Source of the DNA: DATLYH01 sp035575035
GTDB taxonomy: Bacteria; Planctomycetota; Planctomycetia; Gemmatales; Gemmataceae
Assembly: GCA_035575035.1 (NCBI GenBank)
Contig: DATLYH010000362.1
Coordinates: forward strand, 1 to 47,101
DNA length: 47,101 nucleotides
Reading direction: 5' to 3'
Shown: piece after piece, positions 38,489-45,812 of the stretch
Layout of the letters: each line of letters opens with the position of its first letter
Position numbering within the stretch: the stretch's first letter is position 1
The notes under the pieces: model-generated
What the model was told of the DNA's origin: nothing
Seen by the model: the letters and a program-made list of their open reading frames with translations, nothing else
Databases searched by the model: none
Position numbers and translations under genes: made by a program

Positions 38489-39985
38489 ATGAGAAGGATG
38501 CTTACCCCTCTCTTGCTCACTTTGAGTCTATGTCTTGGTCTTCTCTCCGGGCGAATTGCCGCTGGGGGCGAGCCGGCGGGCCGGCGCCGGGACGTTCCGG
38601 CGGGGAAGGGCGCGGCCGGCCCCCTGCGCGTCCATCCGACCAACCCGCGCTACTTCACCGACGGCACGAAGAACCCGGACGGCTCCCTGCGGGCTGTCTA
38701 CTTGACCGGCTCGCACACCTGGGACAACCTGGTGGACATGGGCCGGGACGATCCCCCGGCGCCGTTCGACTTCGATGCCTACCTCGACTTCCTCGAACGC
38801 CACGGACACAACTTCATTCGCCTCTGGACCTGGGATTCGGTGACCTGGGACACGCGGGCCAACGGCCGGCTGGGCAAGGACTTCATCCACCTGGTCGCGC
38901 CGCTCCCCTGGGCGCGGACCGGGCCGGGCAAGGCCCTTGACGGCAAGCCGCGCTTCGACCTCACCAAGTTCGACCCTGTCTACTTCGAGCGGCTGCGGGC
39001 GCGGGTCCGTGCCGCCGGCCGGCGCGGGATTTACGTTTCCGTGATGCTGTTCGAGGGCTGGGGGCTGCGGCATGGCAACCGGGGCCGGGCGGCGCCGGCC
39101 GGGTGGGCCTGGCGCAGCCATCCCTTCCACCCCGACAACAACATCAACCGCATCAACGGCGACGTGGATGGCGACGGCATCACCGGCGAAGTGCACAGCC
39201 TGGCGAACCCCGCCGTCAACGCCCTCCAGGCCGCCTACATCCGCAAGGTGGTGGATACGGTCAACGACCTCGACAACGTCCTCTACGAGGTCATCAACGA
39301 GGGCGGGCAAAAGGAATGGGACTGGTGGGTGGTGAAGACCGTCCATGACTACGAGCGGACCAAACCGAAGCAGCATCCGGTCGGGATCACCGGGCATGGT
39401 GCCGAGCGGCTGGCCGATATGCTCGCCAGCCCGGCGGAATGGATCTCTCCCGGCCGAGTGGATGGCTACGGCGAGGACCCGCCGGCCTGGGAGGGCAAGA
39501 AGGTCAGTCTGCTGGACACCGATCACATCTGGGGGGTGGGCGGTAACGTCGGCTGGGTGTGGAAGAGCTTCCTGCGCGGGCACAACCCAATCTTCATGGA
39601 CCCGTACAAGGGCGTGGTCCTGGGCAAACCGGACGACCCGCAGTGGGAGCCGATCCGCCGCAATCTGGGCTACACCCGCCGGTTGGCCGAGCGGATCGAC
39701 CTGGCGGCGATGGCACCGCACGACCGGCTGGCGTCGAGCCGCTACTGCCTGGCAAACCCGGGCCGGGAGTACCTTGTCTTCGTGCCGGAGGGCGGCCGCG
39801 TGACGGTGGACCTTTCGGCGGTCTCGGGGGAGCTGCGTGTGGAATGGTTTAATCCGGCCACCGGCAAGCCGGCCGATGCCGGCACCATCCGCGGCGGCGG
39901 CCGGGAGGAGTTCCGGGCCCCATTCGACGGCCCTGCCGTGCTCTACCTCGTTCGCGCAGGCGCCCGGGGAGAGCAAGGCCGTTGA
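38489..39985 (+). CDS. Secreted glycoside-hydrolase-like TIM-barrel protein
   Basis: 498 residues. Signal peptide MRRMLTPLLLTLSLCLGLLS. The barrel resembles clan GH-A cellulase-like and DUF4038-type proteins: YLTGSHTWDNLVDMG near the N-terminus, FIRLWTWDSV, and an NE motif in VLYEVINEGG, the expected acid/base Glu. The C-terminal beta domain (about 415-498, VEWFNPATGKPADAG) resembles the putative collagen-binding domain often attached to such enzymes. I cannot name the substrate. ATG 38489 is chosen because AGGGAG lies six nt upstream; ATG 38483 is also possible. It is convergent with ymdB. Confidence 0.78.
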   Translation: MRRMLTPLLLTLSLCLGLLSGRIAAGGEPAGRRRDVPAGKGAAGPLRVHPTNPRYFTDGTKNPDGSLRAVYLTGSHTWDNLVDMGRDDPPAPFDFDAYLDFLERHGHNFIRLWTWDSVTWDTRANGRLGKDFIHLVAPLPWARTGPGKALDGKPRFDLTKFDPVYFERLRARVRAAGRRGIYVSVMLFEGWGLRHGNRGRAAPAGWAWRSHPFHPDNNINRINGDVDGDGITGEVHSLANPAVNALQAAYIRKVVDTVNDLDNVLYEVINEGGQKEWDWWVVKTVHDYERTKPKQHPVGITGHGAERLADMLASPAEWISPGRVDGYGEDPPAWEGKKVSLLDTDHIWGVGGNVGWVWKSFLRGHNPIFMDPYKGVVLGKPDDPQWEPIRRNLGYTRRLAERIDLAAMAPHDRLASSRYCLANPGREYLVFVPEGGRVTVDLSAVSGELRVEWFNPATGKPADAGTIRGGGREEFRAPFDGPAVLYLVRAGARGEQGR

Positions 39986-40014
39986 TCGGCCAGAGGATGC
40001 CCGTTGCACTCACA

Positions 40015-40851
40015 TCAAGCATCGGGGTGCTCCTGCGGGCTGGGCGCCGGCCGGTGCAGTGCGGCCAGCGCCGCTTCGGTGATCATCACCCGACGGATGG
40101 CGCTGGCCCGGCCGGTCGCCGGGTCGATGTCCACCAGGGCGCCGGCCAGCCGCGGGTCGCCGGTGGCCACCTCGAACTGACTCGGCACGAACGTGATCGT
40201 CGTTCCCAGCACCCGATCAATCCGCCGGCCCAGGATGCTGTCATACGGCCCGGTCATTCCCACGTCGCTGATGAACGCGGTGCCGCCGGACAGGATCTGC
40301 TCGTCGGCGGTCGGCACGTGGGTGTGGGTGCCGAGCACGGCGCTGACCCGCCCCTTGAGGTGGTGGGCCATCAGGTACTTGTCGGCGGTCGTCTCGGCGT
40401 GCATGTCCACGATGATGCAACGGGCCCGCCCTTCCAGGGCCCGCAACACCCGGTCGGCTGCCCGGAAGGGACAATCGACCGGCCGCATGAACGTCCGACC
40501 AAGCAGGGAGATGACGGCCACCGGGGTGCCGTCGCGGGCCGCCGCCAGGGCGAACTCCCGACCGGGGGCGTCCGGCGGGAAATTGGCCGGCTTGCAGAGG
40601 CGTTCCTCCGCCTCCAGGGTCGGGATGATCTCTGCCCGCTTGTAGATGTGGTCCCCCAGCGTCACCAGGTCCACCCCCGCCTGACGCAGCTTGTTATAGA
40701 CGGCTCGGGTCAACCCGGAGCCCCCCGCCGCGTTCTCCGCGTTGGCGATCACCAGGTCAACAGCTTCGTGCGCGACCAGGGCCGGCAACGCCCGCCTCAG
40801 GAAGCTGACCCCCGGCGGGCCGACGATGTCGCCGATGAAAAGGATGCGCAT
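40015..40851 (-). CDS. ymdB: YmdB-family metallophosphoesterase
   Basis: 278 residues of the TIGR00282 family, whose Bacillus member YmdB hydrolyses 2',3'-cyclic nucleotides and interacts functionally with RNase Y. Metal-site motifs in order: GDIVGPPG, NAENAAGGSG, TLGDHIYKR, VDMHAETTADK and GTHTHVPTAD. The family usually has GNH or GDH at the third motif, and GDH is present. It lies directly behind rny on the same strand, as in many genomes. A fold-back repeat occupies the 80-nt gap between them. The protein is normal in length. Confidence 0.92.
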   Translation of the reverse strand: MRILFIGDIVGPPGVSFLRRALPALVAHEAVDLVIANAENAAGGSGLTRAVYNKLRQAGVDLVTLGDHIYKRAEIIPTLEAEERLCKPANFPPDAPGREFALAAARDGTPVAVISLLGRTFMRPVDCPFRAADRVLRALEGRARCIIVDMHAETTADKYLMAHHLKGRVSAVLGTHTHVPTADEQILSGGTAFISDVGMTGPYDSILGRRIDRVLGTTITFVPSQFEVATGDPRLAGALVDIDPATGRASAIRRVMITEAALAALHRPAPSPQEHPDA

Positions 40852-40856
40852 GGTCG

Positions 40857-40930
40857 AGTCCGTAGTCCGTAGTCCGTAGTCCGTAGCAAGAAAGCCCTTC
40901 TTGCGGCTACTGACTACGGACTACGGACTG
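40857..40930. repeat. Fold-back element (iii): GTCCGTA heptamers with inverted copy
   Basis: Left arm 40857-40887 is four GTCCGTA heptamers. Right arm 40907-40930 is the inverse (GACTACGGACTACGGACT) with one mismatch. An inner stem CAAGAA/TTCTTG makes one continuous hairpin. It fills the gap between the rny stop and the ymdB start, so it would fold in a joint rny-ymdB transcript. Confidence 0.9.
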
Positions 40931-40931
40931 A

Positions 40932-42497
40932 CTAGCGGGCGTACTCCACGGCCCGCGTCTCGCGCACCACCGTGACCTTGATCTCGCCCGGATAGTTGAG
41001 CTGTTCCTCGATTGCCCGGGCGATGTCGCGGCAAACCTTGATGGCGTCGCTGTCCGTGGTCTTGGAAGCGTCCGCGATGACGCGCACCTCGCGGCCGGCC
41101 TGGATGGCGTAGGCATGCTCCACCCCCGGGAAGCCGCTCGCCACCGCCTCCAACTCCTCCAGGCGCTTGACATACTTCTCCAGCGTCTCCCGGCGGGCAC
41201 CGGGTCGGGAGGCGCTGATGGCATCGGCGGCGGCCACCAACACGGTGTAAACGTGATCGACGGTCACGTCATCGTGGTGGCCGGCGATGGCGTGCAGCAC
41301 CTCCTTGTTGGTCTCGCCGTAGCGGCGGGCCAGCTCGGCCCCGATCTTGGGATGGCCCCCCTCCATCTCGTGGTCGGCCGCCTTGCCGATGTCGTGCAAC
41401 AAGCCGCAGCGCCGGGCCAGGCGGTCGTCCAGGCCCAACTCCGCCGCCATCATACCGCACAGGTGGGCCACCTCCAGGCTATGTTGCAGCACATTCTGGC
41501 TGTAGCTGGTGCGGAATTTCAGCCGGCCCAACAGCTGGACCAGCTTCTCGTGTAATGGGCCGATGTCGGCCTCCTGCACCGCTTGCCGGCCCACTTCCAT
41601 GATGTGTTTTTCCATCTCCTGCTGGGTTTCCTTGACCACATCCTCGATACGCGACGGGTGGATGCGGCCGTCCTGGATCAGCTTGGTCAGGGCCAGCCGG
41701 GCCGTCTCCCGCCGGATGTTGTCGAAGGCGCTGACGATGACCACCCCCGGCGTGTCGTCCACGATCACGTCCACGCCGGTGCACTTCTCGAAGGTGCGGA
41801 TATTCCGTCCTTCGCGGCCGATGATCCGCCCCTTCATGTCGTCGCTGGGGATGTCCACGGTGCTGACGGTGGTGTCGGCGGTGTGCTCGGCGGCATAGCG
41901 CTGGATGGCGGTGGCCAGGATTTGCCGGGCCTTCTCCTCGCAGGTGGCACGCAGGTTCTCCTCGTACTTCTGGATGCGGCCGGCGATCTCGGCGCTTAGC
42001 TCCTTTTCCAGCCGCTCCAGGAGCATCTTCTCGGCCTGCGGCCGGTCCAGGCCGCTGATCTCGTGCAGCTTCTGGGTCTGCTGCTGGACCAGCCCTTCCA
42101 GTTCTTGCAATCGTCGTTCGACCTCGCTGCGTTTTTCGTTGAGCTTGCGTTGGCTGTGCTCCAGGGCCCGCTCCTTCTTCAGCAAGACCTGGTGCTTCTG
42201 TTCCAGATTGTCTTCGCGCTTGGCGAGGCGGCGTTCTTGCTCGCGCAGCTCGGTGCGGCTTTGCTCGACCTCGCGGTTAAACTCCTCGCGCTTGCGGAAC
42301 AGCTCGTCCTTGGCCTGGAGCTCGGCCTCCTTGAGAATGGTATCGGCCTTCTGTACGGCCTGGTAAGTGAGTTCCGCCACCCTGGCCTGGGCGTTGTTGA
42401 GGCGGAAGCGGTCCAGCAGGCGGGCGCCCCCGTAGCCGAGCAACAGTCCCAGCAGAGCGGCCGAGGTGCAGAAGACCACGCACGTGGTCAGGTCCAT
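40932..42497 (-). CDS. rny: Ribonuclease Y
   Basis: 521 residues, the usual RNase Y length. This membrane-anchored endoribonuclease starts mRNA decay. N-terminal transmembrane helix 4-22 (CVVFCTSAALLGLLLGYGG), a long coiled coil (about 35-205), KH domain (about 215-275, GRIIGREGRNIRTFE) and HD domain (about 335-430) with HDIGKAADHE metal ligands. The C-terminal EIKVTVVRE-type end is typical. The open frame extends far upstream, but ATG 42497 begins directly at the membrane helix and has AAGGAG upstream. Followed by ymdB. Confidence 0.97.
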   Translation of the reverse strand: MDLTTCVVFCTSAALLGLLLGYGGARLLDRFRLNNAQARVAELTYQAVQKADTILKEAELQAKDELFRKREEFNREVEQSRTELREQERRLAKREDNLEQKHQVLLKKERALEHSQRKLNEKRSEVERRLQELEGLVQQQTQKLHEISGLDRPQAEKMLLERLEKELSAEIAGRIQKYEENLRATCEEKARQILATAIQRYAAEHTADTTVSTVDIPSDDMKGRIIGREGRNIRTFEKCTGVDVIVDDTPGVVIVSAFDNIRRETARLALTKLIQDGRIHPSRIEDVVKETQQEMEKHIMEVGRQAVQEADIGPLHEKLVQLLGRLKFRTSYSQNVLQHSLEVAHLCGMMAAELGLDDRLARRCGLLHDIGKAADHEMEGGHPKIGAELARRYGETNKEVLHAIAGHHDDVTVDHVYTVLVAAADAISASRPGARRETLEKYVKRLEELEAVASGFPGVEHAYAIQAGREVRVIADASKTTDSDAIKVCRDIARAIEEQLNYPGEIKVTVVRETRAVEYAR

Positions 42498-42551
42498 AAA
42501 GGCCACTCCTTCTGGAGGCCCGCAAGGCTTCGCGACAGGGCGCAGCCCAGT

Positions 42552-42596
42552 CCCCTCGCCTCTCCCTTTCTCCGCCCCTTCGGGAGAGCTAAGGGG
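42552..42596. repeat. Family D palindrome, intergenic copy
   Basis: CCCCTCGCCTCTCCCTTTCT on the left and CGGGAGAGCTAAGGGG on the right, related to the elements inside the genes at 17341-17400 and 33171-33228. It lies upstream of rny. Confidence 0.55.
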
Positions 42597-42818
42597 CCAA
42601 CCGGACGCGGCGCCGGCGCGGGGCACGGGAGACGTTGATCGGTGCTCGGACCGAAAGGTGTGTGCTGTAAGACAACGCCAACCGGTGAGGTCGGGGCCGG
42701 CTCGGTTACTCCGCCGAGCCGCCCGGACCAGGAACCCTCTCCGATCGGTCAACGACGGCGGACCGGACCCGGCCACGACAGGAACGGCCGGGGCTGTTGT
42801 GGGCCCGGTCCTCGTTTC

Positions 42819-43058
42819 TCAAGGCAGCGGGTGGGGCTGCGGCCCCGCTCGGGTGACGACCCGGGGCAGGGGCAACAGGGTGTCTCGACAACCCCCGGAC
42901 CGCGGACGGCCCGGGTTCCGCTGGCAGACGGGGCGGTGCACCGGCACCGGCACCCGTGCTACTCGGAGCCATGGGATACGCCGCCTGTTATCGTACCACA
43001 GGCTGACGGCCACTCCCCCCAGCACCAGACTCACAAACAGCAACCAGAACAGGATCAT
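42819..43058 (-). CDS. Possible small membrane protein
   Basis: 79 residues. The first 33 residues look like a real single-span membrane protein (MILFWLLFVSLVLGGVAVSL, then a basic stop-transfer YDNRRR). The remainder is Arg/Pro-rich and resembles translated non-coding sequence. There is no strong ribosome site before the ATG at 43058. It may be a short real gene, a decayed one, or chance. Confidence 0.3.
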   Translation of the reverse strand: MILFWLLFVSLVLGGVAVSLWYDNRRRIPWLRVARVPVPVHRPVCQRNPGRPRSGGCRDTLLPLPRVVTRAGPQPHPLP

Positions 43059-43772
43059 GGGCCACTCGCGGTTCGTCGTTGTCGGTGCGATGTTCCGTTA
43101 GGTTGGTGTTGGTTACCGCCCGGCTTCCGGCCACACCCCAACGTGTTCTGCCTGCGAAGCTGCGGACCTCGATCAAAAAAACACTCGGGATACTAAAACG
43201 CATTGGCCGTCCCTGACCCCTTTGCCCTGGTCCCCTCCCCTTTTCCCGCGGCAAGGTACAGGGAAGGCGAGGGAACCCAAACCCGCCCATTCGCTTCAGG
43301 AACGGATGCGGGCCGGGGAATCCTCCCTGAGAACAGCCGCAACCGGTGAGGGATACGGCTGATCCCCTCATGTAGGCAGGGTTCATTATGCGGCGCCGGC
43401 CACAGGCTCGTCAACTAGAAAGCAATCTGACACCTTCGCCCGATGACTCGCCGGACCGTTTACCGTTTCTCGCCGACGCCGAGCGCCTCCACAAGCACCG
43501 CGGCCGTGAACACGGGGACGCCAGCCCTTCGCAGACGAGCGGGGTCGGATGCTGGACGGGTCTCGCCCCGAACCAGCAAGGCGCTGCTGAAGCATCCTTG
43601 ATAGCTGCGGCAGGAGGTCGCTTCCTGTCAACTCCCAGGCCCTGTGGCACAATCGGGGTGGCCGGGACCTCGGAAGACCCCGTACCGGCCGCCCAAACCC
43701 GTAGGGCCAGCGACAACGAGGGCGCCGGACCAGGCACGAGGCACGCAGGGCGAACTTCCTGGGGACCCCACC

Positions 43773-43803
43773 TTGACAAGCGAGGGTAAAGGCTTCCTAT
43801 AAT
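43773..43803 (+). promoter_or_regulatory. Promoter of the tetR-efflux genes
   Basis: Perfect -35 TTGACA (43773-43778) and perfect -10 TATAAT (43798-43803), separated by 19 nt, which is longer than the optimal 17. The predicted start, near 43810, lies inside the palindromic operator that follows. It is the best sigma-70-type promoter in the window. Confidence 0.75.
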
Positions 43804-43807
43804 GAAG

Positions 43808-43827
43808 CGGACGGACTAGTCCGTCCG
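43808..43827. promoter_or_regulatory. Perfect 20-bp palindrome, probable TetR operator
   Basis: CGGACGGACTAGTCCGTCCG is its own reverse complement. It begins four nt after the -10 box and ends 19 nt before the tetR ATG. Position and symmetry are those of an autoregulatory TetR-family operator that would block transcription of tetR and the efflux genes behind it. Confidence 0.75.
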
Positions 43828-43846
43828 ATTACCTCAGGAGGCCCTT

Positions 43847-44518
43847 ATGACCGTATCTCGGGGTACCAACGGGCGGTCGCCCACAGTCTCGAACCGCTGG
43901 GAACGGCGGCGGGAGGAGATCCTCGAACGAGCCATAAAACTCTTCGCCCGTGATGGTTACGCCGATTTGGACCTGCAAATCCTGGCCGATGACCTCGGCA
44001 TCGGCAAGGGGACCCTCTACCGCTACTTCGGCAGCAAGCAAGACCTCTTCCTGGCGGCGGCCGACCGGGCGATGCACAACCTCCGTCAGTACATCGAAAC
44101 CAGCCTCGCCGGCATCGAAGAGCCGCTGGAACGGATCACCGCCGCCATCCAGGCTTACCTGCGCTACTTCCGCGACCACCCCGAGGCGGTCGAGATGCTT
44201 ATCCAGGAGCGGGCCCAGTTCAAGGACCGCAAGCAGCCGACCTACTTCCAGCACCGCGAGGCCCACCGCGAACGCTGGCGGACCCTCTATCGCGACCTCA
44301 TTGCCCAGGGGCGCATCCGCCCTATCCCCGTGGAGCGCATCCTCGACGTTATCGGCGACCTGCTCTACGGGACGATGTTCGTCAGTTACGTCGCCGGCCG
44401 AAACCGCCCGCCCGAGGAGATGGCCGCGGACATCATCGACATCGTTTTCCACGGCATCCTGAGCGACGCCGAGCGCCAGCGCCGCCTGACAAAGACGGCC
44501 GGGCCTGCCCACGATTGA
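43847..44518 (+). CDS. TetR-family transcriptional repressor
   Basis: 223 residues. N-terminal TetR DNA-binding domain (about 20-70): REEILERAIKLFARDGYADL, then the helix-turn-helix ILADDLGIGKGTLYRYFGSKQDLF. The C-terminal helical domain (about 80-210) binds a ligand in this family. ATG 43847 follows CAGGAGG. It sits 25 nt before the membrane-fusion gene and behind a palindromic operator, so it very likely controls itself and the RND pump. The inducer is unknown. Confidence 0.95.
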   Translation: MTVSRGTNGRSPTVSNRWERRREEILERAIKLFARDGYADLDLQILADDLGIGKGTLYRYFGSKQDLFLAAADRAMHNLRQYIETSLAGIEEPLERITAAIQAYLRYFRDHPEAVEMLIQERAQFKDRKQPTYFQHREAHRERWRTLYRDLIAQGRIRPIPVERILDVIGDLLYGTMFVSYVAGRNRPPEEMAADIIDIVFHGILSDAERQRRLTKTAGPAHD

Positions 44519-44543
44519 TCCCCCGCCCGTTGCGAGGAAGAAC

Positions 44544-45707
44544 ATGCACCGCCGGACATGGCTCGCTGCCCTTGTACCGCTCTTGTTCGCCGGCTGCGCA
44601 CGGCAGCAACCCCAGGCCCCGCCGCCGAAGCCCCCCGAGGTGATGGTCGGCGAGCCGGTGGTCAAGGAAGTCACCGACTACGAGATCTTCACCGGCCGGA
44701 CCGAGGCTTCCCAGCGCGTTGATATCCGCGCCCGGGTGACCGGCTATCTGGAGAAGACCAACTTCACCGAAGGAGCCCTGGTCAAGGAAGGAGACGCCCT
44801 CTTCGTCATCGACCCCCGCCCGTACCAGGCCGAGCTGGCCCGGGCCGAGGCCGCCCTTGCCCAGGCTTTGGCCCGGGTCGAGCGTCTGGAGCGGGACTAC
44901 CAGCGGGCCCATTCGCTGCTCGGTCAGCGAGCCATCAGTCGTGAGGAATACGACCGGATGGTTGGCGACCGCGACGAGGCCCGCGCTGCCGTCGATGTGG
45001 CCCGGTCGAACGTGGAGTTGGCTCGGCTCAATGTGCAGTTCACCGAGGTCAAGGCCCCTTTCACCGGACAGATCAGCCGCCGGCTGGTGGACCCCGGCAA
45101 CCTGGTCAAGGCTGACGACACCATCCTGACCACGCTGGTGGCGCTGGAACCGATGTATGTCTATTTCGATGTCGATGAGCGCACCTTGTTGCGGCAATTG
45201 CTCCGCGAGGGCCGGCTGGAATCGGTCCTGGGACAGAAGGTGCCGATCGAGATCGGCCTGGCCGACGAGGACGGCTACCCTCACCGGGGCGTGGTCAACT
45301 TCGTGGACAACCGGGTTGACCCCAACACCGGCACCATGTGGATGCGCGGCGAGTTCATCAACCCGAGCCGGCCGATCAAGCCCGGCATCTTCGTCCGGGT
45401 GCGCTTCCCGCTGGGCAAGCCTTTCCGGGCGGTGCTGGTGGCCGAGCAGGCCCTGGGGACCGACCAGGGACAGAAGTTTGTCTACGTCGTGGATGAGAAG
45501 AACCGGGCCGCCTACCGGCCGGTGAAGGTGGGTCGGCTGCACGGCGGGCTGCGCGTCATCCAGGACGGGCTGAAGCCGGGCGAGAAGGTGGTTGTCAGCG
45601 GCTTGCAGCGCGTCCGTCCCGGGGCCGAGGTGACGCCGAAACCGGTGGACATGACCACTGTGCAGGGGTCAGGGGTCAGGGGTCAGGGGTCAGAATCGGG
45701 GGGGTAA
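44544..45707 (+). CDS. RND efflux membrane-fusion lipoprotein
   Basis: 387 residues of the HlyD/AcrA type, the periplasmic adaptor that links an RND pump to an outer-membrane channel. Lipoprotein signal with lipobox LFAGC, lipoyl half-motifs VDIRARVTGYLEK and TEVKAPFTGQIS, an alpha-helical hairpin between them (about 95-160) with ARAEAALAQALARVERLERD, and a beta-barrel domain with GVVNFVDNRVDPNTGTMWMR. The C-terminal tail TVQGSGVRGQGSESGG is translated from a GGGGTCA repeat, not family sequence. ATG 44544 follows GAGGAAG. Operon with tetR and the RND gene. Confidence 0.93.
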   Translation: MHRRTWLAALVPLLFAGCARQQPQAPPPKPPEVMVGEPVVKEVTDYEIFTGRTEASQRVDIRARVTGYLEKTNFTEGALVKEGDALFVIDPRPYQAELARAEAALAQALARVERLERDYQRAHSLLGQRAISREEYDRMVGDRDEARAAVDVARSNVELARLNVQFTEVKAPFTGQISRRLVDPGNLVKADDTILTTLVALEPMYVYFDVDERTLLRQLLREGRLESVLGQKVPIEIGLADEDGYPHRGVVNFVDNRVDPNTGTMWMRGEFINPSRPIKPGIFVRVRFPLGKPFRAVLVAEQALGTDQGQKFVYVVDEKNRAAYRPVKVGRLHGGLRVIQDGLKPGEKVVVSGLQRVRPGAEVTPKPVDMTTVQGSGVRGQGSESGG

Positions 45708-45804
45708 GCTCATGAGCGAATGCATCAAGGACTTCAAGGTGATCATTTGGCGAAAGGCAATCCTTGGCACGGAAGCTCCCCTGACCCCTGACCCCTGACC
45801 CCTT
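45663..45804. repeat. Fold-back element (iv): GGGGTCA heptamers with inverted copy
   Basis: Left arm 45663-45693 is four GGGGTCA heptamers inside the end of the membrane-fusion gene. Right arm 45778-45804 is the inverse (CCCCTGACCCCTGACCCC). The spacer is 84 nt and includes the stop codon. The right arm ends nine nt before the RND ATG, so a folded transcript could hide the ribosome site. Confidence 0.9.
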
Positions 45805-45812
45805 GACGAGAA

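Larger units (their letters stand above)
42498..43772. other. 1.27-kb region without a confident gene
   Basis: Between divergent rny and tetR. It begins with a partial family D palindrome (42552-42596), contains a possible small membrane ORF on the minus strand (42819-43058), and otherwise shows only unconvincing Arg/Pro/Gly-rich frames on both strands. Composition is mixed, with AT-richer patches near 43000-43060 and 43170-43200. I saw no tRNA or known RNA. It may hold decayed genes. Confidence 0.4.

Noticed and set aside
43388..43789. 133-codon plus-strand and 122-codon minus-strand frames in the gap before tetR
   Set aside because: No ribosome sites, low-complexity Pro/Arg/Ser content, mutual overlap and no recognisable motif.
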